The notes: a model not told the origin generated them from the letters alone. Shown: positions 1 to 8,424, numbered from the stretch's first letter. The stretch: 26,611 bases of DNA from an uncultured Desulfobacterales bacterium (GCA_945787595.1 CALZJV010000478.1:1-26611); one strand, 5' to 3'. Program-made: numbers and translations.

Positions 1-1656
1 TATGTCATCCTTTTCCGTTTCATCCAGAGCGTAATAGACTTTTTTGCCTTGATCGATCCGATAAAGGGGGGGCATGGCAACAAAAATATTTCCCGCTGCA
101 ACCAGGGGCTTGAAATGCTGCAGAAACAGGGCACAAAGAAGCGATGCAATGTGAAGCCCGTCTGAGTCGGCATCAGCTAAAATAATGATTTTGCGGTAGC
201 GAAGTCCTGAAAGATCCGAATTGCCCGGATCAACACCCACGGCAATCGCGATATCATGAATTGTACTTGATTTTAAAACGCTGGCGGTTTCCACTTCCCA
301 GGTGTTCAGTATTTTACCTCTTAATGGAAGCACCGCCTGGGTTTGTTTGTCGCGCGCTTGCTTGGCGGATCCGCCGGCGGAGTCACCCTCCACCAGAAAT
401 AGCTCGCTTTCGACGGGATCCTGGGAAATGCAGTCTGCCAGTTTGCCCGGGAGTGTGGGGCCGCTTCCCATTTTTTTCCGTACGACTTTTTTGGCGGCCT
501 TAAGCCTTTTGCGCGCGTTTTCAATGGCCATCTCCGCCAGTTGTTCGCCCGCTTCGGTATGATGGTTAAGCCACAGGGCAAAGGCGTCTCTGACGACATT
601 GGCGACAAACGACGCAAATTGACGTGAACCTAAACGCTCTTTGGTTTGCCCTGAAAACTGAGGATCGTTCATTTTTGCCGACAATACGTAGCTGCACTTA
701 TCCCAAATATCGTCCGGCGCCAGTTTAATGCCGCGGGGAATCAGATTGCGAAATTCACAAAATTCTCTCACGGCCGCCAAAAGGCCGCTTCGAAAGCCGT
801 TTACGTGGGTACCGCCTTGAGAGGTCGGAATGAGGTTGACATAGCTTTCGGCAATCACCTGTCCTTGTTCCGGCAGCCAGACAACGGCCCAGCTCACAAC
901 TTCTTCTTTGCCCTCCTGGTGCCCGATGAAGGGCTTTTGCGGAATCCGATCATATTCCGACAGGTTTTCAAGCAAATAGTCTCTGAGACCATCTTCAAAA
1001 TACCAGGAATCCGTTTCGCCGGTGTGCTTATTTGTAAAGGTAACTGTCAGACGGGGGCACAGAACGGCTTTGGCACGCAGGATGTGTTTTAATCTGCGAA
1101 CTGAAAAATTTACCGTATCAAAATATTGCTCATCCGGCCAAAATCTTACTGTCGAACCGGTATTGCGTTTTCCAACTGTTCCGATTTTTTTCAGTTTGGA
1201 TGCTTTTTTACCGTTTTTAAAGGAAATCGCGTATTTGTTGCCGTCTCTTTTGATTTCCACCTCGAGCCGGGTTGAAAGGGCATTTACCACCGACACGCCG
1301 ACGCCGTGCAGACCGCCTGAAAAGCGGTAGTTTTTGATGCCGAATTTGGCCCCGGCATGAAGCTTTGTCATAATGACCTCGACGCCCGTCATCTTTTCGG
1401 CGGGATGCATGTCGGTCGGCATGCCGCGGCCGTCATCACTGACTTCGAGTGACCCATCCGTGTGATAAATAACATCGATCCGTTTGGCAAAGCCGGCGAT
1501 GGCTTCATCAACCGCATTATCGATGACTTCCTGGGCCAGATGGTTCGGTCGGGTGGTATCCGTATACATACCGGGTCGGCGCCTGACCGGATCGAGCCCC
1601 TTCAATACTTCCAACGACGACGCATCGTAATTCACCCCGGAGGCGTTGTTGAACAT
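1..1656 (-). CDS. parE: DNA topoisomerase IV subunit B (partial, C-terminus off the left edge)
   Basis: ATPase subunit of topoisomerase IV, the type IIA enzyme that decatenates daughter chromosomes. The visible 552 codons hold the GHKL ATPase domain: N-terminal RRRPGMYTDTTRPNHL, the EVIDNAVDEA helix, the DDGRGMP loop, then SGGLHGVGVSVVNAL. The TOPRIM domain follows, with EGDSAGGSAKQARDKQ at about residues 423-438 and a downstream ADADSDG metal-binding motif. The TRPNHL wording after GMYTD is typical of ParE rather than GyrB. Only about 80-90 C-terminal residues should be missing, judged from the usual ParE length of about 630. The ATG at 1654-1656 has no good ribosome site; an AGGAG lies 7 bases upstream of an in-frame ATT at 1669-1671, so the true start may be five codons further out. 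No parC partner is visible. Confidence 0.95.
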   Translation of the reverse strand, partial: MFNNASGVNYDASSLEVLKGLDPVRRRPGMYTDTTRPNHLAQEVIDNAVDEAIAGFAKRIDVIYHTDGSLEVSDDGRGMPTDMHPAEKMTGVEVIMTKLHAGAKFGIKNYRFSGGLHGVGVSVVNALSTRLEVEIKRDGNKYAISFKNGKKASKLKKIGTVGKRNTGSTVRFWPDEQYFDTVNFSVRRLKHILRAKAVLCPRLTVTFTNKHTGETDSWYFEDGLRDYLLENLSEYDRIPQKPFIGHQEGKEEVVSWAVVWLPEQGQVIAESYVNLIPTSQGGTHVNGFRSGLLAAVREFCEFRNLIPRGIKLAPDDIWDKCSYVLSAKMNDPQFSGQTKERLGSRQFASFVANVVRDAFALWLNHHTEAGEQLAEMAIENARKRLKAAKKVVRKKMGSGPTLPGKLADCISQDPVESELFLVEGDSAGGSAKQARDKQTQAVLPLRGKILNTWEVETASVLKSSTIHDIAIAVGVDPGNSDLSGLRYRKIIILADADSDGLHIASLLCALFLQHFKPLVAAGNIFVAMPPLYRIDQGKKVYYALDETEKDDI

Positions 1657-2071
1657 GTTGCTATTTTTAATGGTAATACTCCTAACCCGGGCGATCCGGA
1701 AAATGTTTTGCCGCAATATGCATAAAAATAATTACTGAGGTACTAACCCGGGGCTATCCGGTATCAAAAGGGGATTAAAAAAAATCGGGGTCGAATTTGA
1801 TCCGGTCCCGATTTTATAGATTCATAAACGGTCCATCCTATTCATAATTTTAGCCCGAAAATTGTATTATATCAATTGAATATTATAAATGCTCGGATAA
1901 CCTGTTTATAGATGCAGGATAACCCTTCATTGCTGGTATGTCAACGATTACCTCACTACCATATGTTGTGTAGGCAGAACCGGTGCGTTATTGGCCAACA
2001 AGAGTTATGCTCATCATCCAATAACAGCCACTACCCCCTTGTAGAGTAAGGTATGCGCTAAAAACCTATGC
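1657..2071. other. Intergenic region upstream of parE, no gene seen
   Basis: No coding sequence is convincing here. The stretch holds a direct repeat of CTAACCCGGG followed by (A/T)TCCGG at about 1682-1699 and 1743-1761, a minus-strand terminator-like hairpin at 1777-1815, an AT-rich patch around 1860-1890, and an inverted repeat GTTATTGG (1987-1994) / CCAATAAC (2018-2025). None matches an RNA family that I recognise. Confidence 0.5.
1777..1815 (-). terminator. Rho-independent terminator-like hairpin upstream of parE
   Basis: Read on the minus strand, AAAATCGGG pairs perfectly with CCCGATTTT (9 bp, 17-base loop), and the 3' arm runs into eight T residues. It lies between the divergent HNH gene and parE, pointing towards parE, and no minus-strand gene precedes it. 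It would end a short leader or small RNA, or attenuate a parE transcript started further upstream. Function is inferred from structure alone. Confidence 0.5.
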
Positions 2072-2099
2072 TTGACATCGGTATTAGATTAAGTACTAT
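2072..2099 (+). promoter_or_regulatory. Sigma70-type promoter for the HNH gene
   Basis: TTGACA at 2072-2077, a 16-base spacer, and TACTAT at 2094-2099. A transcript starting near 2106 would give a leader of about 75 bases before the ATG at 2183. Confidence 0.6.
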
Positions 2100-2182
2100 T
2101 AGAACTCGGGAGTGATAAAATGTCTATTTCATAAAATATAAAATCAGTTAGCTAATCTTAAATCTAAATTGAGGATGTATAC

Positions 2183-2452
2183 ATGTCATCGAAAAACAGT
2201 CAATCAGACAGCGATCGGCAAAACCGGATTGTTGCCGAGGCACGGCGCACACGCGAGCAGCGGGAGAAGACTTATCGGGAGAAGGCGCTCAAGATGTATC
2301 CCTGGGTCTGCGGCCGGTGCGGACGCGAATTTAGCGGAAAAAAGCTTCGCGAACTCACGGTCCATCACAAGGACCACAACCACGATTACAACCCTCCCGA
2401 CGGCAGTAATTGGGAATTGCTGTGCCTCTACTGTCACCCTGTTGAAGAATAA
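2183..2452 (+). CDS. Short YajD-type HNH nuclease family protein
   Basis: An 89-residue protein resembling the YajD family of HNH proteins of unknown biological role. After a charged N-terminus comes the conserved core: YREKALKMYPWVCGRCGREF, then RELTVHHKDHNHDYNPPDGS, then NWELLCLYC followed by His. The HH pair, the Asn of the SNWELL segment and the final His form the HNH (beta-beta-alpha metal) site; CGRC and CLYC form a structural zinc knuckle. The ATG at 2183 follows GAGGA with seven bases of spacing, and a good promoter lies upstream. The protein stops four residues after the last His (PVEE), whereas E. coli YajD is about 115 residues, so the tail is missing. No other frame continues the family sequence downstream. 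It may be a truncated but still folded copy. Confidence 0.8.
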   Translation: MSSKNSQSDSDRQNRIVAEARRTREQREKTYREKALKMYPWVCGRCGREFSGKKLRELTVHHKDHNHDYNPPDGSNWELLCLYCHPVEE

Positions 2453-2620
2453 AAAGGAATGATCATGCAAGTCGCTTCCCTAAAGCCGACGATAGCATTT
2501 GATATCGGATATGCAGACGGAATCGGCCCGGTACTGACCGTACCTGAAAAGCCGCCGCCAAACGGCAGCCGTGCAGGTTAGAGCTCACGGGGATGTCGAA
2601 GCTACAACTAATTTATTCCC

Positions 2621-3139
2621 TTAGAAGCGCTTTAAGTAATCCAAAACGACCTGCTTGAGTTCCCGGATTTCTTCCTCAATGCTTTTCTGATCCGTCTGGT
2701 AAACGATATCCGCGGCATTGAAGTATTTGTCTTTGGAGGTTTGCCACATCATCCGGATATCCTCTTCGACAGTGGTGCCTGCATTTACCCGGGGCCGGTC
2801 CGCCGGTTTTACCCGCCTGATGAGTTCTTCCGTGGATGCCGTCAACAGGATGATCAGACCGGTTCCATTTAGAATGTCCGTGTTCCATTCATAGCGCACC
2901 GTTCCGCCGCCGAGACATATGATCGAGTTTTTCAATTGGGAAAAACCCTTGCAGATCGAGTACTCCAGTTCACGGAAAGCCACCCAGCCCTTCTCTTCAA
3001 CCAGTTTATGGAAAGAGTGGCCCAGGATCCGGTCCATTTCCTGATCGAGATCATAAAAATCAAGTTGAATGATTTTCGCCAACCCCTTTCCGACGGTCGT
3101 CTTACCTGAGCCGATCATGCCGCAAAAATAAATGTTCAA
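2621..3139 (-). CDS. Shikimate-kinase-like P-loop kinase (TTG start)
   Basis: A 172-residue protein of shikimate kinase (AroK) size and layout. It has Walker A GMIGSGKTT, FYDLDQEMD carrying both acidic residues of the DxD shikimate/Mg site, VAFRELE carrying the shikimate-binding Arg, LGGG, and ADRPRV carrying the lid Arg. I place the start at a TTG (3137-3139), preceded by AGAAAGGAAG at good spacing. The open frame continues to an ATG at 3208, but those 23 extra codons are translated intergenic repeat. One family residue looks absent: the Arg normally four residues before Tyr near the C-terminus (RxPLY in known enzymes) is Ser here (SKDKY). The enzyme may therefore act on shikimate with altered binding or on another substrate. 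No other aromatic-pathway gene is nearby. Confidence 0.75.
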   Translation of the reverse strand: MNIYFCGMIGSGKTTVGKGLAKIIQLDFYDLDQEMDRILGHSFHKLVEEKGWVAFRELEYSICKGFSQLKNSIICLGGGTVRYEWNTDILNGTGLIILLTASTEELIRRVKPADRPRVNAGTTVEEDIRMMWQTSKDKYFNAADIVYQTDQKSIEEEIRELKQVVLDYLKRF

Positions 3140-3172
3140 TGGCTTCCTTTCTAATATGGGTTGCTTTGAAAG

Positions 3173-3440
3173 ATGAACATCGAACATCGAACACCCAACG
3201 TTGAACATCGAATAATGATGTCGCTCCGCTCTGCAATTTCATTTCATTTTTTTCAAGTATCTTGGGTCGAACCTTGAATGACTATTTCAGCTTCTTTTCA
3301 GCCCTTCGACTCCGCTCAGGGCCGTGAGCCTGTCGAACGGCCGTTTTGATACGCGTAACGAAAATCTTAATTAATTCTTCTGTTTCTTCATCTTTTCCCA
3401 TTCAACATTCGATGTTGGACGTTCGATGTTCGATGTTCAT
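3173..3440. repeat. Inverted heptamer-repeat element, copy 1
   Basis: The left arm (3173-3213) is a run of 7-base units related to CATCGAA. The right arm (3401-3440) is its inverted counterpart, with units related to TTCGATG. The outer 20 bases, 3173-3192 and 3421-3440, are perfect reverse complements. Just inside the left arm is the core TGTCGCTCCGCTCTG (3219-3233). The middle also holds a CCTTCGAC...GTCGAACGG inverted pair at about 3303-3342. The element fills the spacer between the URO-D-like gene and the kinase gene, and a T-run follows the right arm. Confidence 0.75.
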
Positions 3441-3533
3441 TTTTTTTTCAGTAACCTTGCCAGAGTCCCCCGGCGTAAAAATAACTTAGCGCTTATGGGG
3501 ACAATACCCATCCCGCAGGGATGCCTCCAAATT

Positions 3534-4472
3534 TCAAGAGTTGCCGGCCGCCTTGGCCGCGTCCACAATAGCCAGCATTGAAGGCGGATATCCCCAGGAA
3601 TCAATGCTGCAACCATTGGCCAGGAAAAATCGCGTTTTGCCCCCGAGTTCGATTGCCTCGCGAACATGATTTTTTAAAAATTCCCGGGTGGTGCGGGCCA
3701 CAATCTTCTGATTGATACCGCCCATGACATAGCCCGGTATTCTTTCTTTGACCCATTGCAGCGAGGGTCCTTTGGGTCCCCGATCCCACCAGTTGAAAAT
3801 ATCCACCGGAAAATCCAGCACATCGTCAAAATATAAGTCTTCCCCGTGAATATGGGCCGTATTCATTTTGCCTAATTTGGAAATCGCTTTAAATACCTTC
3901 ACAGCCGGCGGCTTGACAAACCTGAGGAAATTTTTGCGGCTGATCAGCTCGCTGGCCGCCGGCACCGACATGAAAATGCCGGCTGTTCCAATAGCCAGCG
4001 ACTTTTTGCAGTAGGCAATCAGATTGTCGGCTACGATATCCAGGGCTTCCAGCAATGCGTCCGGTTCATTTTCCATCAGCGCTTCAATGTTTTCCCCCGC
4101 CATGTTACGGCGGATGCTTTGCCAGGGATCAAATACCGTATCGATAAAATAGGCCTTGCCCTTCAGCTCTGCACTGATATGTTCCAGGGCCTTGAACTGC
4201 TCCCGCCAGTCGGTCTGGTCTATATCAAAGGGGGTGATGCGTTTTAAATCCTCTCTGGTCTTTACCGCATCCAAACCCTGGGGCGGCAGATAAAAATAAT
4301 CATTCATGACTTTCAGAAAATCAAAATCGTAATACTTGAAAAATTCCAGTGTAATCCTGGCAAATTGCTCCCCAGCGGCATGCTGTATGCCGAAATGATA
4401 CCAAAGTGAAAGCGGCGGCCTGTCCACCTCTTCACCGACTAAAACCCGATCGACTCTTTCAATTTTGTTCAT
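3534..4472 (-). CDS. Uroporphyrinogen decarboxylase (URO-D)/MtaA family protein
   Basis: A 312-residue cytoplasmic protein with the URO-D/CmuA/MtaA fold signature. The N-terminus is MNKIERVDRVLVGEEVDRPP, the family opening in which a repeat count and Pro-Pro precede the first strand. A mid-protein HIHGEDLYF (about 207-215) sits where methylcobalamin:CoM methyltransferase-like members carry their metal ligands. GGINQ (about 251-255) and LANGCSID (about 284-291) close the barrel. Members of this branch are usually corrinoid-linked methyltransferases rather than true haem enzymes, and are common in anaerobes; that assignment is from family knowledge. The ATG follows AAAGGGGAG at good spacing. 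It lies downstream of the liv genes on the same strand, separated by about 250 bases of repeat-bearing spacer, so co-transcription is uncertain. Substrate unknown. Confidence 0.8.
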   Translation of the reverse strand: MNKIERVDRVLVGEEVDRPPLSLWYHFGIQHAAGEQFARITLEFFKYYDFDFLKVMNDYFYLPPQGLDAVKTREDLKRITPFDIDQTDWREQFKALEHISAELKGKAYFIDTVFDPWQSIRRNMAGENIEALMENEPDALLEALDIVADNLIAYCKKSLAIGTAGIFMSVPAASELISRKNFLRFVKPPAVKVFKAISKLGKMNTAHIHGEDLYFDDVLDFPVDIFNWWDRGPKGPSLQWVKERIPGYVMGGINQKIVARTTREFLKNHVREAIELGGKTRFFLANGCSIDSWGYPPSMLAIVDAAKAAGNS

Positions 4473-4589
4473 TGCTCACTCCCCTTTCATAATCAGTTGG
4501 TTGCACACTAGCATTTCGAATTTTTTTTAAACTTAGTACCTATTTATTGAAATCACATCATGTTTGCACATGATTTATGCCATAGCTGG

Positions 4590-4683
4590 ATTGAATATTT
4601 TAGGAATGCTATCGATTTTAATAGAAAAGACAGAGCGAAGCGATACCACAAATCTTCAATCTTAAATCGTCAATATTCAATTC
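4590..4683. repeat. Heptamer-repeat element, copy 2 (one clear arm)
   Basis: The core CAGAGCGAAGCGATACC (4631-4647) is followed directly by a right arm of 7-base units related to AATCTTC (4650-4683). The left side keeps only a weak counterpart (TTGAATATT near 4590). It lies between livF and the URO-D-like gene. Confidence 0.6.
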
Positions 4684-4726
4684 CGGCGCAATATTCATGT
4701 CTAAACAATGATGAACTTATTGGTAA

Positions 4727-5437
4727 TCACGCCACCCCCAAATATGCTTTCTGCATCAGCGGATTATTCAGCAGGTTTTGAGCGGTGTCATTCAGCACGA
4801 TTTCACCGGTCTGAAGTACATAGCCGCGACTCGCAATGGACAGGGCCATGTTGGCATTTTGCTCCACAAGAAGTATCGATACCCCCTGCTTTTGATTGAT
4901 GCGCTGAATTATATTAAAAATCTTGTCAACAAAAAGTGGCGACAAGCCCATTGACGGCTCGTCCATAATCAATAACTTCGGCCGGGCCATCAGTGCCCTG
5001 GCCATGGCTACCATCTGCTGCTCTCCACCGCTGAGGGTGGAGGCCGGCTGTTTGTAGCGAGCCTCGACCACCGGGAAAAGATCGTAAACATGCTCGATGT
5101 CTTCGAGAATTTCTTTTTTATCGGCCCGGGTATAGGCCCCCATCAGCAAATTTTCATAGACCGTCAGGTACGGAAAAAGGCGCCGTGCTTCCAGCACCGG
5201 AGATATTCCCAACCGCACAATCGCGGAAGGCGGCAATTTATCAATCCGCCTTCCCCGGAATTCGATGGTGCCATGCCGGGATTTGACCAACCCCAGGATG
5301 GTTTTCATGGTTGTGGACTTACCGCAGGCATTGCCGCCCAGCAAAGAAACAATTTCACCATCCTCGACTCTCAGCGAGACATTGCGCAAGGCCTGAATGG
5401 GGCCGTAAAACGTGTCGACTTCACTCAGTTTGAGCAC
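4727..5437 (-). CDS. livF: Branched-chain amino acid/amide ABC transporter ATP-binding protein LivF
   Basis: A 236-residue nucleotide-binding subunit, one of two that power the LivHM permease. Motifs seen: Walker A GGNACGKST (residues 34-42), EARRLFPYLTVYENLLMGAY in the helical-domain entry, ABC signature LSGGEQQ (135-141), Walker B LLIMDEPSMGL (155-165) and the switch His region LVEQNANMA. The lack of a long insert and the short C-terminus fit LivF rather than LivG. Its ATG overlaps the end of livG by 17 bases, implying translational coupling in a livKHMGF order. The next gene downstream is the URO-D-like gene. The solute cannot be read from this subunit. Confidence 0.93.
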   Translation of the reverse strand: MLKLSEVDTFYGPIQALRNVSLRVEDGEIVSLLGGNACGKSTTMKTILGLVKSRHGTIEFRGRRIDKLPPSAIVRLGISPVLEARRLFPYLTVYENLLMGAYTRADKKEILEDIEHVYDLFPVVEARYKQPASTLSGGEQQMVAMARALMARPKLLIMDEPSMGLSPLFVDKIFNIIQRINQKQGVSILLVEQNANMALSIASRGYVLQTGEIVLNDTAQNLLNNPLMQKAYLGVA

Positions 5438-6203
5438 GTTGACGACCTCCCATGTAAGCTTCTATCACATTTTTGTCAGCGGCAATTTCATCCGGGGTGC
5501 CTTCGGCAATCTTTTCACCGTGATCCAGCACGACTATCCGATCAGATATCGACATGACCACTTTCATTTTGTGCTCGATCACCAGTACGGTATGGCCTTG
5601 CTCTCGGATCAAATGGATCAGATCGACGATACCCTGGGTTTCATGGGGATTCATCCCGGCAGTAGGTTCATCGAGCAGAATCAACCGGGGTCCGGCCACC
5701 AGTGCCCGCGCAATCTCAAGGCGCCGTCGGTTGGCGTATGAAAGCATATCGGCCGACTGGGCCATCCGGGGTAGTAGCCTTTCACCGAACAGGGACAGGA
5801 CCTCATGGCATTTTTTTTTGGAAGCTTTTTCCTCCCGGTCCACCCGTGGAGGGCGCAGCAGCGCACTGAAAATCCCCGTGCGACCTTTATAATCGGTGCC
5901 CACCATAACATTGCCCAGCACGGTCATACGGTTGAACAGGCGGATGTGTTGGAAAGTTCGGGCAATTCCTTGCCGCGCCACCTCATGCGGACGTAGACCG
6001 ACCAATTCCCTCCCCATAAATTTTATGGTGCCGGACGATGGGGGCATCGTTCCGGTGATACAGTTAAAAAGCGTCGTTTTGCCCGCGCCGTTGGGACCGA
6101 TAAGGCTGATGATATCCCCCTCTTTTATATGCATGGAGACTTTGCTGAGCGCCTCGAGGCCGCCGAAATCTTTGGTTACTTTTTTAATTTCCAATAAGGA
6201 CAT
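5421..6203 (-). CDS. livG: Branched-chain amino acid/amide ABC transporter ATP-binding protein LivG
   Basis: A 260-residue nucleotide-binding subunit. It has Walker A GPNGAGKTT (36-44), the LivG-typical GIARTFQHIRLF Q-loop segment (79-90), the degenerate signature LSYANRRRLEIARAL (154-168), Walker B LILLDEPTAGMNP (174-186), and the switch His in LVIEHKM (207-213). An open frame extends to 6275, but those 24 residues overlap the end of livM and do not resemble the family. The ATG at 6201-6203 gives the usual N-terminus MSLLEIKKVTKDFGG. Its ribosome site is weak (AGTGAG), and it starts 16 bases after the livM stop, so coupling to livM translation is likely. Confidence 0.93.
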   Translation of the reverse strand: MSLLEIKKVTKDFGGLEALSKVSMHIKEGDIISLIGPNGAGKTTLFNCITGTMPPSSGTIKFMGRELVGLRPHEVARQGIARTFQHIRLFNRMTVLGNVMVGTDYKGRTGIFSALLRPPRVDREEKASKKKCHEVLSLFGERLLPRMAQSADMLSYANRRRLEIARALVAGPRLILLDEPTAGMNPHETQGIVDLIHLIREQGHTVLVIEHKMKVVMSISDRIVVLDHGEKIAEGTPDEIAADKNVIEAYMGGRQRAQTE

Positions 6204-6219
6204 GTTAATGGAATTCTCA

Positions 6220-7230
6220 CTACTCAGTCGGTAAAAACTTGTCGCCCTTGGTATAGACCACTTTTTCAGGTTCATCGAACCATCGCAGCCTCAGGCTGTA
6301 CTCCCGGCCTCCCATCAAACCTTGTCGACGCACCAGCATCATTATGATTAAGACGCCGCCATAGACCAGCATGCGATATTCCAGCAGAAAGCGAAATAAT
6401 TCCGGAATGGTGATCAGGACGGCGGCTCCCACTACCGGCCCGATCAGGTTCCCCTGGCCACCGAATGCCAGCATGGCAAGCAGAATGAACGACTCATAAA
6501 TATAAAAGCTGTCCGGACTGATATATTTTACAAAATGGGCATAATAACTGCCGGCAATGCCGGCATAGAAAGCGGCCAGCACAAAGGCCTGCACTTTGTA
6601 CCGGGTTGTATTGACACCCATAGCTTCAGCCGCCAATTCATTTTCACGGATACTCACCAGGGCGCGGCCGAACCGACAGGTCATCAGGCGATGCATGCTG
6701 ACGACCGTCAGCAGGACCAGGAAAAAAATAAGGTAATAGTACTGCACCCGGGTTTCAATTTCATAGCCGAAAATATTCGGCGGGGGAATATCCATGATTC
6801 CCAGCGGGCCGTTGGTGAAACTCATCCAGTTTTGCAGTATCAGAAAAAAGATCATGTTAAAGCCCAGGGTTGCCAGGGTCATGTAGATCCCTGAAAGACG
6901 CAGGGTCGGTTTGGCAATCAGGTAGCCGAAGATGCCGGCCACGGCTCCGGCGCCCAGCATGGCCAGGGGAAAAGGCAGGCCTACCTCCATAACCAATTTT
7001 GCCGAAGCATATGCTCCGATGCCGTAAAATGCGGCATGGCCGATGGAAAGCAGGCCCACATACCCGTTTAACAGGTTTAAGCTTAAGGTCAGGATGATAT
7101 AGATCCCGATGAAGATCATGATCTGAATATAGTAAAGATTGGTGATAAAAGTAGGAATGACCGCTAACAGGGCAATAATAATAAAATATGGTGAGTTTGC
7201 CAGCATGGGGCTCAGGGTCCGCAACGTCAA
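6220..7230 (-). CDS. livM: Branched-chain amino acid/amide ABC transporter permease LivM
   Basis: A 336-residue inner-membrane permease with about eight to ten hydrophobic helices. The family segment SLNLLNGYVGLLSIGHAAFYGIGAY (about residues 49-73) and the cytoplasmic coupling region RALVSIRENELAAEAMGVNTTRYKVQAF are both clear, followed by AGIAGSYYAHFVKYISPDSFY and LAMLAFGGQGNLIGPVVGAA. It pairs with LivH to form the channel. The assigned start is a TTG (7228-7230) overlapping the livH stop in TTGA. A later in-frame ATG at 7204-7206 (MLANSPYF) is possible, and neither has a strong ribosome site. It is part of the livKHMGF run. Confidence 0.92.
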   Translation of the reverse strand: MTLRTLSPMLANSPYFIIIALLAVIPTFITNLYYIQIMIFIGIYIILTLSLNLLNGYVGLLSIGHAAFYGIGAYASAKLVMEVGLPFPLAMLGAGAVAGIFGYLIAKPTLRLSGIYMTLATLGFNMIFFLILQNWMSFTNGPLGIMDIPPPNIFGYEIETRVQYYYLIFFLVLLTVVSMHRLMTCRFGRALVSIRENELAAEAMGVNTTRYKVQAFVLAAFYAGIAGSYYAHFVKYISPDSFYIYESFILLAMLAFGGQGNLIGPVVGAAVLITIPELFRFLLEYRMLVYGGVLIIMMLVRRQGLMGGREYSLRLRWFDEPEKVVYTKGDKFLPTE

Positions 7231-8132
7231 GCCCCCCGTGCCTGGATGAGCTCCTTGCCGCCCAACAACCCACCGGGTCGGAATAGCAGGATCAGAATCA
7301 TAAATAGGAACGAAAAAATGTGACGAAAACTGGAGGCGCCGAATTCCACCGAAAAAGTTTCCACCACGCCGATGAGCAATCCGGCGATCACCGCACCCGG
7401 CAAACTGGTAAGTCCGCCGACCACACTGGCACTGAAGGCTTTCAAACCATACAACCCCCCCATTGTGGGATAGAACATATTGTAATAGACCCCGATAAGT
7501 ACACCGGCAACGCCCCCCAGCATAGAGCCGATGGCGAAAGCTACCATAAAAATCGAGTTAACTCCGACACCCATGGCATAAGCTGCTTCATAATCCTGGG
7601 CCGTTGCGCGAATCACCATGCCAAGTCTGGTTTTGTTGATGAGCAAGTACAGCAGCCCCATCAGCAACACGGTGACGCCCAGCACGGCCATTTGCAAATA
7701 GGAGATAAAAACGCCGCCGACTTCAATTTCGCCATAGTCCATCTTGTCCAAAAGTGAATACGGCAAGCCCTGGGTCTCAGGACCCCAGATGAGCTGGGCC
7801 ATATTTACCAATACAATGGAGATACCGATGGTGACCAGCAGCGAGGTGGTGTGGGGGGCATCGCGTAAAAAGTGAAAGGCCAGAATTTCGATAATGATCC
7901 CCAGCAGGGCCGTAGCAATGAGAGCTGCCGTCAGGCCCAGCAAAAAACTGGGATAAAGCAGTCTGATCATTTCAAAGCCCACATAGGCCCCCATCATATA
8001 GACCTCTCCATGTGCAAAGGTGACCATACGCAGGGTCCCGAAAATCATGGTAAACCCCAGCGCCAGCAGGGCATAAACACTGCCCTGGGTGATACCATTG
8101 ATAAACTGCTCGAAGAAGATTTGGAAATCCAT
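7227..8132 (-). CDS. livH: Branched-chain amino acid/amide ABC transporter permease LivH
   Basis: A 301-residue inner-membrane permease. It opens with the family N-terminus FINGITQGSVYALLALGFTMIFG, followed by FAHGEVYMMGAYVG, the coupling-helix region LGMVIRATAQDYEAAYAMGV, and the C-terminal GLYGLKAFSASVVGGLTSLPGAVIAG and LFRPGGLLGGKE. The ATG follows AAGGA at short spacing. A repeat element of nearly 300 bases separates it from livK upstream. It partners with LivM in the periplasmic-solute importer. Confidence 0.93.
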   Translation of the reverse strand: MDFQIFFEQFINGITQGSVYALLALGFTMIFGTLRMVTFAHGEVYMMGAYVGFEMIRLLYPSFLLGLTAALIATALLGIIIEILAFHFLRDAPHTTSLLVTIGISIVLVNMAQLIWGPETQGLPYSLLDKMDYGEIEVGGVFISYLQMAVLGVTVLLMGLLYLLINKTRLGMVIRATAQDYEAAYAMGVGVNSIFMVAFAIGSMLGGVAGVLIGVYYNMFYPTMGGLYGLKAFSASVVGGLTSLPGAVIAGLLIGVVETFSVEFGASSFRHIFSFLFMILILLFRPGGLLGGKELIQARGA

Positions 8133-8153
8133 TTGGTCCTTAATAACAAATAG

Positions 8154-8330
8154 GATTGATTGAAGATTGTCGATTGAAAATTGAAGATTTAAGGTCCGCC
8201 TTCGGCGGGATCAATTATTAAAAATATCAGAAAAAAGGCAGAGCGAAGCCTCCGGCCCGTAGGGATTGTAGCGCCTACGCCTCGGAGAGCGACATCCAAA
8301 AATCTTCAATCTTCAATCTTCAATATTAAA
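8154..8330. repeat. Inverted heptamer-repeat element, copy 3
   Basis: The left arm (8154-8190) consists of 7-base units related to TTGAAGA. The right arm (8300-8328) has three near-identical ATCTTCA units. Between them are a CCGCC-TTC-GGCGG hairpin (8196-8208) and core elements GGCAGAGCGAAGCC (8237-8250) and GAGAGCGACATCC (8285-8297). The hairpin segment recurs at 16988-17024. The element sits inside the transporter operon between livK and livH and could partly terminate transcription or protect the livK message. Confidence 0.75.
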
Positions 8331-8424
8331 TTTGCTGCCCCCGCGGGGGCCACTTGTTCCGAGCGGAGTCTCGGAAAAAGCTTAGTACCTTTAGAATTAT
8401 AGTTGCACCTGTCAAGGCTCGGTA

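Noticed and set aside
2465..2581. A 38-codon frame behind the HNH gene with an AAGGA site
   Set aside because: Too short and without family resemblance to call as a gene; mentioned only with the HNH truncation.
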